Positions 23,172 to 31,307 of a stretch of 45,727 nucleotides of DNA are shown here, piece after piece. Each line of letters starts with the position of its first letter. Position 1 is the first letter of the stretch. Origin of the DNA: JALZAA01 sp035938395 (GTDB lineage Bacteria; Actinomycetota; Acidimicrobiia; IMCC26256; JACDBD01). The stretch covers positions 1 to 45,727 of the forward strand of contig DASZGY010000026.1 of assembly GCA_035938395.1 (NCBI GenBank), in the 5' to 3' direction. A program made the position numbers and the translations under genes. The notes below the pieces were generated by a model. It did not search any database. It saw only the letters and a list, made by a program, of their open reading frames with translations, and was not told where the DNA came from.

Positions 23172-25270
23172 GGCGCGCCGCGGTCGTCGCACTGGCGGTC
23201 GCCGCCCTCTTCGCGCTTGCGGCGCGGCCCGCCGGTGCCGGCGTCGATCCGCCGCCCACGACGGCCGACACCAACCCGAACGCGCCACGCCTCGTGCTCA
23301 CCGGCCAGCCGCCGTGGGTCACGGTCGGCGGGAACCTCCCGCTGCGCCTCCAGGTCCGGGGTCAGGCGGCGGGCACCGCCGGCTTGACCGTCAGCGCCAC
23401 CGCGCACGAGGCCGTGAGCTCCCGGTCGGGCTTCCAGGCCGCGGTCGAAGGCCGCAACCTCGGCTCCGTGCTCGGCCAGACCGAGCTCCCGCTCGACCTC
23501 TTCCCCGCCGGCGACGACGGCAGCCGGACGCTCAACTTCCCGCTCCAAGCCGAGGAGGCGCCCCGCGACCCGACCCACCTGCAGCTCCGTCGCACCGGCG
23601 TGTACCCGGTCGAGGTCGAGTTGCGCCAGCCCGACGGGACCCGGCTGGCCGGGTTCGTCACGCCGGTCGTCGCGGTCGCGCCGGGCGCGAACGGCGAGCC
23701 GGCCATCGGGCAGCGTCTCGGGGTCAGCTGGGTCATGCCGATGACGGCTCCGCCGGCGTACCTGGCCGACGGCAAGCCGGATCCGTACGTCGTCTCGCAG
23801 CTGCGGCCCGAAGGACGCCTCGGCCGGCGCGCGATCGCAATCGCCAACTCCGGCGTCCCGCTCACGATCGCACCCGGGCCCGAGACCCTCGAGTCGTGGA
23901 CCCAGCTCGCGAACGACGACCCCGGGCTCACCACCTCGCTCAACGCGATGCGGGACGCGCTCGGCCGGTCACAGGTCCTGGCCGGCGCGTACGTCCCCGT
24001 CGACGTGCGCTCGCTCGTGAGCGGCGGGCTCAGCACGGAGGTGGGGCCCGAGCTCGTCCAGGGAACCGACAAGCTCAGCGCGCTGCTCGGGACGCGTGTC
24101 GATCCCAGAACCGAGATCGCGCGCCCCGCCAACGACGCTTCACTCGCACGCCTGCGCGACGCCGGCGTCGACCGTGTGATCCTGGACGGCGCCGATCTGA
24201 CCCCGCGCGACGACCAGTTCACCCCCGCGCAACCCTTCGCCATGCGCAATCAACCGGGTACGACCACCGCCGTCGGCTCCGACGCCGGACTGCAGCGTCT
24301 CCTGGAGGGCGACGATCCGCCGGCCCTACGCGCCCAGCGGTTCCTCGCGGGGCTGTCGGTCGTCGCGCTCGAGCAACCGAACGTCCGCCGGGGGGTGGTC
24401 GTCCTCGAGCCCGACGACTGGAACGCGAGCAGCGCGCTCCTCGAGGCGGCGTTGGCCGGGCTGACCTCAGACCATCCGCTGCTCGACCCGCTCACGGTCG
24501 ACGACCTCATCGGGACGGTGCCACCGGCGACGAGCGCCAACGCCCCCGTCGAGCGTGAGCTCGCGCCGTCGCCCGTTCCGCCCGCCCCCGTGACGGAGCG
24601 CGAGTACCTCGACGCCCAGACCCAGTTCGAAGCCTTCAACCAGCTGGTGCCGCCGCCGAACCCCGTCGCCGAACCCGGCAACCGATCACTCCTGGTGTCG
24701 TTGTCCTCGGTGTGGTCGGGACCGGGTGGCCGCGCTCGCGCCCGCGCCGAGCTGGGCAAGATCGACGCCGACGTCAACCAGTTCGTGAGTCGTCTGCGCG
24801 TTCCGGCCGTCGACAGCACGATCACGCTGACCGCCGAGAAGGGCGCGATCCCGGTGACGTTCCTCAACGAGACGGGGCAGGCGCTGCGGGTACGCGTGCG
24901 CCTCGAGAGCGACAAGCTCGTGTTCCCCGATGGGAACGAACGCGTCCTTGACTTGCCCCCTCGGAGCACGACCGTGCGCTTCACTGTCGAGACCCGCAGC
25001 TCGGGGACGTTCCCGCTCACGCTCAAGGTGACGTCGCCGGACGGCGCCTTGCCCATTCAGCAGACCGAAGTGAAGGTTCGCACCACGTTCTTCGCGAACA
25101 ACGTCGGCGTGTTCCTCACGGTCGGGGCCGTGCTCTTCCTCGCCGGGTGGTGGGTCCACGACATCCGTCGGCGCCGGCGCCGGCGGGCCGCCACCCCGGC
25201 CCACCCGGCGTTGTCGTCGCCACCCGCGACGCCCGGCGCCGGTCAGAGCTCCGGTAGTTCCGGCCCGTGA
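23168..25270 (+). CDS. DUF6049-like secreted, membrane-anchored protein upstream of murJ
   Basis: About 700 residues: a signal peptide (LRRAAVVALAVAALFALAARPAGAG), a large extracytoplasmic region with Ig-like beta segments at both ends, a C-terminal membrane helix (VGVFLTVGAVLFLAGWWVHD) and a very basic cytoplasmic tail with eight consecutive Arg residues. Position and architecture match the DUF6049 protein before MurJ/MviN in other actinobacteria (Rv3909 in M. tuberculosis), function unsettled. The start is uncertain: TTG at 23168 overlaps the GNAT stop, while GTG at 23147 gives seven more residues; neither has a good Shine-Dalgarno. The stop overlaps the murJ GTG. Probably acts with MurJ in wall assembly (inference). 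Confidence 0.8.
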   Translation: MRRAAVVALAVAALFALAARPAGAGVDPPPTTADTNPNAPRLVLTGQPPWVTVGGNLPLRLQVRGQAAGTAGLTVSATAHEAVSSRSGFQAAVEGRNLGSVLGQTELPLDLFPAGDDGSRTLNFPLQAEEAPRDPTHLQLRRTGVYPVEVELRQPDGTRLAGFVTPVVAVAPGANGEPAIGQRLGVSWVMPMTAPPAYLADGKPDPYVVSQLRPEGRLGRRAIAIANSGVPLTIAPGPETLESWTQLANDDPGLTTSLNAMRDALGRSQVLAGAYVPVDVRSLVSGGLSTEVGPELVQGTDKLSALLGTRVDPRTEIARPANDASLARLRDAGVDRVILDGADLTPRDDQFTPAQPFAMRNQPGTTTAVGSDAGLQRLLEGDDPPALRAQRFLAGLSVVALEQPNVRRGVVVLEPDDWNASSALLEAALAGLTSDHPLLDPLTVDDLIGTVPPATSANAPVERELAPSPVPPAPVTEREYLDAQTQFEAFNQLVPPPNPVAEPGNRSLLVSLSSVWSGPGGRARARAELGKIDADVNQFVSRLRVPAVDSTITLTAEKGAIPVTFLNETGQALRVRVRLESDKLVFPDGNERVLDLPPRSTTVRFTVETRSSGTFPLTLKVTSPDGALPIQQTEVKVRTTFFANNVGVFLTVGAVLFLAGWWVHDIRRRRRRRAATPAHPALSSPPATPGAGQSSGSSGP

Positions 25271-26949
25271 GCGACGCGGCTGGAGCTGCGGGCCAGCAAT
25301 CGACCCGTTTGCTGCGGTCCAGCGCCATCGTCGGGCTCGGCACGGCGCTGTCGAGGATCACCGGCTTCCTTCGCGTGGCGGCGATCGCCTACGCGATCGG
25401 TGCCGGCGCCCTCGCCGGGACATACAGCTACGCCAACGAGACCCCCAACATGCTGTACGAGCTGCTGCTCGGAGGGGTGCTCACCGCAACGCTCGTCCCT
25501 CAGTTCGTCCGCCACGTCGAGCGCGAGGACGACGAAGCCGTCAGCGCCATCATGACCGTCGCGATCGCGGTGCTCGTCGCAGTGTCCATCGCCGGGGTGC
25601 TCCTGGCGCCCTACATAGTCCAGTTGTTCACGCTGCGGGCCGAAGGCGCGAGCCGAGCCGCGCAACAGGAGGTCGCCACGACCCTGGTGCGGCTGTTCAT
25701 GCCCCAGATCGTCTTTTACGGGTTCACGGCGCTCGCGACCGCGCTGCTCAACGCGCACCGCCGGTTCGCGGCGGCCGCGTTCGCCCCCATGCTCAACAAC
25801 ATCGTTGTCATCGCGATCTTCGTCTCGCTCCCTCGTTTGCTCGAAGGGCCGATCACGCTCGAACGCGTCCGCAACGACAATGCGCTTCTCATCTTGTTGG
25901 GCGTGGGCACGACAGCGGGTATCGCGGCGGTCGCGCTCGCGCTCGGCGCGGTCCTTCGGTGGGCCCGGATCCGGCTCCGGTTCGTGTTCGCGTGGCGGCA
26001 TCGCGCCGTCGTCGCGATGGCTCGCCTCTCCTCGTGGACCCTCGGCTACGTCGTCGCGAACCAGATCGCGCTCTGGATCGTGCTCATCCTGGCCAACGGC
26101 CGCGATGGCGGCCCCTTCATCTACCTGAGTGCGTACGCGTTCTTCCAGCTTCCGCACGGGCTGCTCGCCGTCTCGCTGATGACGACGCTCGCGCCGGAGA
26201 TGGCGAGCGCGGCCGGTCGCGGCGACATCGGCGAGCTGCGCGACCGGCTGTCGTTCGGGCTCCGGTTGACGACCTTCGTCATCGTGCCGTGCTCGGCGAT
26301 CTTCATCGCGTTGGCCCGGCCCATGGTCGTCGCCCTCCTCGAGCGCGGTGCGTTCTCGAGCGGTGACGCCACCGTGGTCGCGCACACCGTGGCGGGATTC
26401 TCCCTGGGCCTGGTGCCGTTCTCGATCTACCTGTTCTCGTTGCGCGCGTTCTACTCGCTCCAGGACACGCGCACACCGTTCTTCCTGAACTGCTTCGAGA
26501 ACGCGCTCAACATCGCTCTGGCCTTCCCCCTGTACAAGGCATTCGGCGTGCCCGGTCTCGCGGTCGCGTTCACGGGCGCGTACGGGGGCGCGTCCGTGCT
26601 GACGATCGTCGTGCTGCGCCGGCGCCTCGGTTACATCGACGGACGCCGGTTGATGGACACGCTCTCGCGTTCGCTCGCCGCGGGTCTGCTCGTCGCCCTC
26701 GTCACGTGGATGATCGCACGGGGCCTCGGATGGTCGAACGCCTGGGTCGCGGTCGGGACGACCATCGCCGGCGCGACCGTCGGCTTCGCCGAGTACTTCG
26801 CCGTCACCGCGGCCCTGCGAATGCGGGAGCTCGACGATCTCTGGTCGTTGTTCGCCCCTCGCATCCGCCGAGGACGCGGGCTCCACCCGCCGGTCTCGCC
26901 CGAGGCGGCCCTCCGCGGGCCGTCGGACAGAGAGGGTCGAACGGTGTAA
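25267..26949 (+). CDS. murJ: Lipid II flippase MurJ (MviN family)
   Basis: A 560-residue polytopic protein of the MOP superfamily, with about 14 membrane helices. The N-terminal hallmark is present: SSAIVGLGTALSRITGFLRV, then NETPNMLYELLLGGVLTATLVPQFV. Later helices contain FYGFTALATALLNAHRRFAA and the MurJ-type FYSLQDTRTPFFLN. It moves lipid-linked peptidoglycan precursor across the membrane. In M. tuberculosis the orthologue (Rv3910) carries a fused pseudokinase and an extracellular domain; this protein ends about 45 residues after the last helix, so no kinase is fused. The GTG start overlaps the previous stop (GTGA). Confidence 0.96.
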   Translation: MSDAAGAAGQQSTRLLRSSAIVGLGTALSRITGFLRVAAIAYAIGAGALAGTYSYANETPNMLYELLLGGVLTATLVPQFVRHVEREDDEAVSAIMTVAIAVLVAVSIAGVLLAPYIVQLFTLRAEGASRAAQQEVATTLVRLFMPQIVFYGFTALATALLNAHRRFAAAAFAPMLNNIVVIAIFVSLPRLLEGPITLERVRNDNALLILLGVGTTAGIAAVALALGAVLRWARIRLRFVFAWRHRAVVAMARLSSWTLGYVVANQIALWIVLILANGRDGGPFIYLSAYAFFQLPHGLLAVSLMTTLAPEMASAAGRGDIGELRDRLSFGLRLTTFVIVPCSAIFIALARPMVVALLERGAFSSGDATVVAHTVAGFSLGLVPFSIYLFSLRAFYSLQDTRTPFFLNCFENALNIALAFPLYKAFGVPGLAVAFTGAYGGASVLTIVVLRRRLGYIDGRRLMDTLSRSLAAGLLVALVTWMIARGLGWSNAWVAVGTTIAGATVGFAEYFAVTAALRMRELDDLWSLFAPRIRRGRGLHPPVSPEAALRGPSDREGRTV

Positions 26950-27000
26950 CGATGCTGACGCGCCGCCGGTCGGAGAGCGGCGAGGCGGCCAGGGGGTGCC

Positions 27001-27837
27001 ATGGGGGTTCGAGTCGTCACCGACAGCGCATGCGACCTGCCGGACGACCTGATCGAGCGGGACGGCATCGAAGTGGTGCCGCTCACCATCCGCTTCGGCA
27101 AGGAAGAGCTCGTCGACCGCAAGGAGCTCAGCACCGACGAGTTCTGGCGTCGCCTCGCCGAGTCGGATGTCCTTCCCGAGACGTCGGCGCCGTCGGCGGG
27201 CGCCTTCGAGGCTGCGTTCCGGCGCCTGATCGGGGACGGCGCGACGGGCATCGTCTGCATCAACCTCTCCTCCAAGCTCTCGGCGACGATGCAGTCGGCG
27301 CAGGTCGCGGCGCAGGCGGTCCAGGCCGAATGCCCGGTCGTCGTCGTCGACTCGCTCATGGTCTCGATGGGCCTCGGGACGCTCTGCCTCACCGCCGCTC
27401 GGCGGGCTGCGGACGGAGACTCGCTCGAATCGATCGTCTCCAACGTCACCGACCGCCGGAACCGCTCGAAGCTGTACGGGACCCTCGACACGCTCGAGTT
27501 CCTCAAGAAGGGCGGCCGGGTCGGCAACGCCCGGGCGCTCCTCGGTTCGATGCTGGCCATCAAGCCGGTCCTCGAGGTCCGGGACGGCGAGGTGGAGGAG
27601 GCAGGCAAGGTCCGCACCCGTTCGAAGGCACTGCGGCTGCTGGTCGACCGCGTGAAGGAAGGCCCCTTCGAGAACCTGGCCGTGCTCCACGGCAACGCGC
27701 CGGATCTGGACGAGCTCCTCGACCTGCTCGAGCCGCTGGCGCCCCGGGAGGAGATCCTCATCGGACAGATCGGCCCCGTCATCGGCACGCACGCCGGTCC
27801 TCGCGTCATCGGGGTCACGTTCCAGGCCCGCACCTGA
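27001..27837 (+). CDS. DegV family fatty-acid-binding protein
   Basis: A 278-residue soluble protein with the DegV features: VRVVTDSACDLP at the N-terminus, ETSAPSAGAFEAAF, INLSSKLSATMQSAQ, VVDSLMVSMGLG and FLKKGGRVGNARALLGSMLAIKPVL. DegV proteins bind a fatty acid in a cleft; in Gram-positive bacteria (FakB) they deliver it to the kinase FakA. No FakA is visible here. ATG has AGGGGG upstream. It lies between murJ and the receptor kinase on the same strand. Confidence 0.93.
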   Translation: MGVRVVTDSACDLPDDLIERDGIEVVPLTIRFGKEELVDRKELSTDEFWRRLAESDVLPETSAPSAGAFEAAFRRLIGDGATGIVCINLSSKLSATMQSAQVAAQAVQAECPVVVVDSLMVSMGLGTLCLTAARRAADGDSLESIVSNVTDRRNRSKLYGTLDTLEFLKKGGRVGNARALLGSMLAIKPVLEVRDGEVEEAGKVRTRSKALRLLVDRVKEGPFENLAVLHGNAPDLDELLDLLEPLAPREEILIGQIGPVIGTHAGPRVIGVTFQART

Positions 27838-27898
27838 GCTCGTTCGATCCCGTCAGGCGAGCCAAGTACGGCAAGGCCAGCAACTAGCGTCGGGGGAC

Positions 27899-29422
27899 GT
27901 GCCGGAGCCTGCCACGGCCGGACGCGTCCTCGGAGGGCGCTACCGCCTCGACCGCGAGCTCGCGCGCGGCGGCATGGCCACCGTATGGATCGCCGAGGAC
28001 CCGTTGCTGTCGCGCCGCGTGGCCGTCAAGCTCCTTCTGCCCGCGCTCGCTGTCGACGAGGCACTGCGCCTTCGGTTCCGCAACGAAGCCATCGCCGCCG
28101 CGAAGCTCACGCACCCCGGGATCGTCGCGACGTACGACACCGGCGATGACGACGGCACCGCCTACATCGTCATGGAGCTCGTCGAAGGGATCACCCTCCG
28201 GCATCTGATCCATGAGCGCGGCCGGTTGCCAGTGCCCGAGGCCGCCGACATCGCGTCACAAGTCGCGGACGCGATCGAGCACGCGCACCGTCAGGGGCTC
28301 GTCCACCGCGACATCAAGCCGGCCAACGTGCTGGTGCAGCCGGACGGGCGGGTAAAGGTCACCGACTTCGGGATCGCCAAGGCGGCGGGGGGCGACGACC
28401 TGACGCGGACCGGGACCGTGGTCGGAACCGCTCGCTATCTCGCGCCCGAGCAGGTGAACGGCCACAAGGTGGACGGTCGCGCCGACGTCTACGCGCTCGG
28501 CCTCATCCTCTACGAGATGTTGGCGGGCAGCGCGCCGTTCGCCGGCGATTCCGACATGGCGACCGCAGTCGCCCGTCTCACGAATGCACCCGAGCCGATC
28601 CGGACGGCGCGACCGGAGGTGTCGCGACACCTCGAGGACGTCGTCGCGCGCAGCCTCGCTCGCGATCCCGAGTACCGGTACCAGTCGGCGCGGGAGTTCA
28701 AGGACGCGCTGACGCCGGGACACGACACGGCGCCGACCGGACCACTGGCTCCTCCACCTCCACCGCCACCGCGCCCGTCCGCGGCGCACGCCGGCGGTGG
28801 CGCCGCGCCGACGGCGGTGGGCGCGCCGTCGCCGGCAGGGCCGGCTCCCCTGCCTCCTCGCCGACGCGGTCGCCGCTGGCCGTGGCTCGTGCTGATCCTG
28901 GTCCTCCTCGGCGCCGGCGCCGCCGTCGCGTACGCCCTCACGAACACGGGCGGCGGCGCCGACGCCCCCGGCACCGCGGCGGCCGCCAGTCAGGCACTCC
29001 CCATCGCGGCGGCCAAGGACTTCGACCCGCCCCCCGGAGACGGAAGTGAGCACCCCCAAGACGTGCACTTCGCCATCGACGGCGACCCCGCCACCGCCTG
29101 GCAGACGGAGAGCTACAGCAACCGCAACTTCGGCAACGCCAAGTCGGGCGTCGGCTTGTGGGTCCAGCTCGACGCCGCACACGACGTCACTGCACTCACG
29201 GTGACCACCCTGGAGGACGGCTGGAGCGCCCAGATCTACGTGGCCGACCAGCCCGGGAGCTCGCTCGATGCCTGGGGTCCGGCCCGGGCGTCGGGCGACA
29301 ACCTGCCGGCGGTTCGTCGCTTCGACCTGAACGCGCGCGGCCAGTACGTGCTGATCTGGTGCACGCAGCTGCCCCCGTCCGACAAGCTCCAGATCGGTGA
29401 CGTCAAGGTGGAGGGCCGCTGA
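27899..29422 (+). CDS. Receptor-type Ser/Thr protein kinase with discoidin-like ectodomain
   Basis: A 507-residue protein. Kinase domain at about residues 15-270: glycine loop ARGGMATVW, ATP lysine K44 (VAVKLLLP), helix-C glutamate E63, catalytic D138 in HRDIKPAN, D156 in DFG, and an activation loop TRTGTVVGTARYLAPE with possible autophosphorylation threonines. A Pro-rich juxtamembrane stretch follows, then a basic stop-transfer, one membrane helix (about 328-346) and an ectodomain (about 375-507) with FAIDGDPATAWQTESYS and FDLNARGQYVLIWCTQLP. The latter resembles F5/8 type C/discoidin carbohydrate-binding domains. In M. tuberculosis a similar kinase-helix-ectodomain module is fused to MurJ but the kinase is inactive; here it is separate and the catalytic residues are intact. 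GTG start. Confidence 0.93.
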   Translation: MPEPATAGRVLGGRYRLDRELARGGMATVWIAEDPLLSRRVAVKLLLPALAVDEALRLRFRNEAIAAAKLTHPGIVATYDTGDDDGTAYIVMELVEGITLRHLIHERGRLPVPEAADIASQVADAIEHAHRQGLVHRDIKPANVLVQPDGRVKVTDFGIAKAAGGDDLTRTGTVVGTARYLAPEQVNGHKVDGRADVYALGLILYEMLAGSAPFAGDSDMATAVARLTNAPEPIRTARPEVSRHLEDVVARSLARDPEYRYQSAREFKDALTPGHDTAPTGPLAPPPPPPPRPSAAHAGGGAAPTAVGAPSPAGPAPLPPRRRGRRWPWLVLILVLLGAGAAVAYALTNTGGGADAPGTAAAASQALPIAAAKDFDPPPGDGSEHPQDVHFAIDGDPATAWQTESYSNRNFGNAKSGVGLWVQLDAAHDVTALTVTTLEDGWSAQIYVADQPGSSLDAWGPARASGDNLPAVRRFDLNARGQYVLIWCTQLPPSDKLQIGDVKVEGR

Positions 29423-29495
29423 CGGGCTCGTGGCCGCCGGAGGCCGGACGGGGCCGGGTACGCTCGCCGGGTTCTAGGACGGGACACGGGGAGCC

Positions 29496-29786
29496 ATGAG
29501 CGACTGGACGACCGACGCGGTCGACAACATCGAGCGGGTCGTCACGACCGTCCGCGACAAGACGGTCACCCCCGCGCAGAACGTGACCCGGGCCATCGTG
29601 TTCGGGCTGCTCACAGCGTTCTTCGTCGGCACCGCGGTGACGATCCTGTCCATCGGCCTGTTCCGGCTGGTCGACGTGTATCTGCCCGGGGGTGTCTGGG
29701 CGACGTACCTCGTCTTCGGCGGAATCTTCGTGGTCGCCGGCACGTTCTGCTGGGCGCGGAGGACAAAGGTGTCCCCGCCCGAATGA
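29496..29786 (+). CDS. Small membrane protein, 96 residues, upstream of trxB
   Basis: A cytoplasmic N-terminal helix (TTDAVDNIERVVTTVRDKTV) precedes two membrane helices, about residues 32-56 and 66-86, with a short Trp-containing tail (FCWARRTKV). No named family recognised; such small proteins commonly accompany trxB in actinobacteria. ATG has GGGGAG upstream and is 16 bp from the trxB start, so the two are probably co-transcribed. Confidence 0.7.
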   Translation: MSDWTTDAVDNIERVVTTVRDKTVTPAQNVTRAIVFGLLTAFFVGTAVTILSIGLFRLVDVYLPGGVWATYLVFGGIFVVAGTFCWARRTKVSPPE

Positions 29787-29802
29787 CCCGGGGAACTGCC
29801 CC

Positions 29803-30750
29803 ATGAACGAAGTACGCGAGCTCGTCATCGTCGGGTCCGGCCCGGCCGGACTGACCGCCGCGCTCTATGCCGCCCGTGCCGATCTGAGGCCCATCGTCAT
29901 CGAAGGGGCCGAGGCGGGCGGGCAGCTCATGCTGACCACCGACGTCGAGAACTACCCCGGCTTCCCCGACGGCATCCTCGGCCCCGAGCTGATGATGAAG
30001 TTCCGGGAGCAGGCGGAGCGCTTCGGCGCCGAGTTCGTGACCGCCGACGTCGACCGCGTCGACCTGTCGGGGTCGCCGTTCGGCACGTGGGTCGGCAGCA
30101 CGGAGTACCGCTCCGAGGCCGTGATCATCGCGACGGGGGCGTCGGCCCGAATGCTCGGTCTCCCCTCAGAGGCGCGCCTCCTCGGCCACGGTGTGTCCAC
30201 GTGCGCGACGTGTGATGGCTTCTTCTTCCGAGAGAAGGACATCGCCGTCGTCGGCGGCGGCGACAGCGCCATCGAGGAAGCGCTCTTCCTCACGAAGTTC
30301 GCCTCCCGGGTCACCGTGATTCACCGACGCGACGCGCTGCGGGCGTCGAAGATCATGCAGGACCGCGCGTTCGCCAATCCGAAGATCGACTTCAAGTGGA
30401 ACTCGGTCGTGACGGACGTGGGCGGCGACGGGACCGTCGATGTTCTCCATCTACGTGATACGCGCACGGACGATGCGTCGGAGCTGGACGTCGGCGGGCT
30501 GTTCGTCGCCATCGGCCACGATCCCAACACGAAGCTGTTGGAAGGCCAGGTCGACCTGGACGAGAACGGCTACGTGGTGCTCCCTCAAGCCGGATCGACC
30601 CTCACGTCGGTCGACGGAGTGTTCGCGGCCGGCGATGTCGCCGACCACGTCTTCCGCCAGGCCGTGACCGCGGCCGGGACCGGTTGCATGGCGGCGATCG
30701 AGGCCGAGCGTTGGATCGAAGCCCGTCGTCACGCCGCCGCGCAAGTGTGA
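29803..30750 (+). CDS. trxB: Thioredoxin-disulfide reductase
   Basis: Uses NADPH and FAD to reduce thioredoxin (encoded next). The 315-residue protein has the N-terminal FAD-binding GSGPAGLTAALYAAR, the redox pair CATC in STCATCDGFFFREKD, the NADPH-binding GGGDSAIEEALFL with HRRD, and the C-terminal FAD motif GVFAAGDVADHVFRQAVTAAG. Length and layout are standard for low-molecular-weight TrxB. ATG at 29803 has GGGGAA upstream. Confidence 0.97.
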   Translation: MNEVRELVIVGSGPAGLTAALYAARADLRPIVIEGAEAGGQLMLTTDVENYPGFPDGILGPELMMKFREQAERFGAEFVTADVDRVDLSGSPFGTWVGSTEYRSEAVIIATGASARMLGLPSEARLLGHGVSTCATCDGFFFREKDIAVVGGGDSAIEEALFLTKFASRVTVIHRRDALRASKIMQDRAFANPKIDFKWNSVVTDVGGDGTVDVLHLRDTRTDDASELDVGGLFVAIGHDPNTKLLEGQVDLDENGYVVLPQAGSTLTSVDGVFAAGDVADHVFRQAVTAAGTGCMAAIEAERWIEARRHAAAQV

Positions 30751-30795
30751 CCGGGCTGGAATGGCGGGAGACCCGACGCGGTTCAACCCCGTAGC

Positions 30796-30801
30796 TACAC
30801 T
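30796..30801 (+). promoter_or_regulatory. Putative -10 (TACACT) for trxA
   Basis: TACACT lies 27 bases before the trxA GTG in the 78-bp gap after trxB, followed by a separate GAAAGGA Shine-Dalgarno. It suggests trxA can be transcribed apart from trxB. No convincing -35 at the matching distance. Confidence 0.4.
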
Positions 30802-30828
30802 CGTTCGACCCTGGCCGAAAGGACCCCC

Positions 30829-31158
30829 GTGGGCGCGCACCTAGTCCATCTCTCCGACAACACGTTCGACGAGACCGTCGGCGCCGCCGAAACCCCCGTC
30901 CTCGTGGATTTCTGGGCCGAATGGTGCGGGCCGTGCAAGATGATCGCCCCGACGCTCGAGGAGATCGCTACCGAGCACGAGGGCAAGCTGCGTATCGCCA
31001 AGCTCAACGTGGACGACAACCCGCAAACGGCCATGCGCTACAACGTGATGAGCATCCCGACACTGATGGTGTTCAACGAGGGTGAGCCTGTGAAGCGGCT
31101 CGTCGGGGCCAAGGGCAAGGGTCAGCTCCTCCAGGATCTCGCCGAATTCATCTCGTGA
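30829..31158 (+). CDS. trxA: Thioredoxin
   Basis: A 109-residue thioredoxin fold with the active site WCGPC in VLVDFWAEWCGPCKMIAP and the cis-proline region MSIPTLMVF. It reduces cytoplasmic disulfides with electrons from TrxB. GTG start with GAAAGGA upstream. The order trxB-trxA-cwlM matches mycobacteria. A strong hairpin follows in the downstream gap. Confidence 0.97.
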   Translation: MGAHLVHLSDNTFDETVGAAETPVLVDFWAEWCGPCKMIAPTLEEIATEHEGKLRIAKLNVDDNPQTAMRYNVMSIPTLMVFNEGEPVKRLVGAKGKGQLLQDLAEFIS

Positions 31159-31231
31159 CGGCCCGACTTGTCGCCGTCGCAAGCTCCGGCTCAACCACTC
31201 TGGGTCACGGTCGCAGGCTCCCGCTCCTGCA

Positions 31232-31257
31232 ACGGCAGTCGGCCGAGCCGCTGCCGT
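31232..31257 (+). terminator. Strong stem-loop after trxA, probable terminator
   Basis: ACGGCAG-(T)-CGGC, loop CGA, GCCG-CTGCCGT forms an 11-bp stem with one bulged base, 73 bases beyond the trxA stop. No U-tract follows, so it may need Rho or act as a pause. Confidence 0.45.
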
Positions 31258-31285
31258 CGCGGGCGAGGGTCGGCTAAGCCGCCGT

Positions 31286-31306
31286 CGCCGCGGAGACGCC
31301 GCGGCG
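31286..31306 (+). promoter_or_regulatory. Hairpin directly in front of the cwlM-like start
   Basis: CGCCGCGG, loop AGACG, CCGCGGCG: eight perfect GC pairs ending one base before the ATG at 31308. It would cover the ribosome-binding region, and no Shine-Dalgarno is visible, so it may limit translation. Confidence 0.45.
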
Positions 31307-31307
31307 C

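Noticed and set aside
25243..27792. 849-residue minus-strand open frame over murJ and the DegV gene
   Set aside because: Composition is dominated by Arg/Glu/Asp/Gly, typical of a reverse-strand shadow; both plus-strand genes are well supported.
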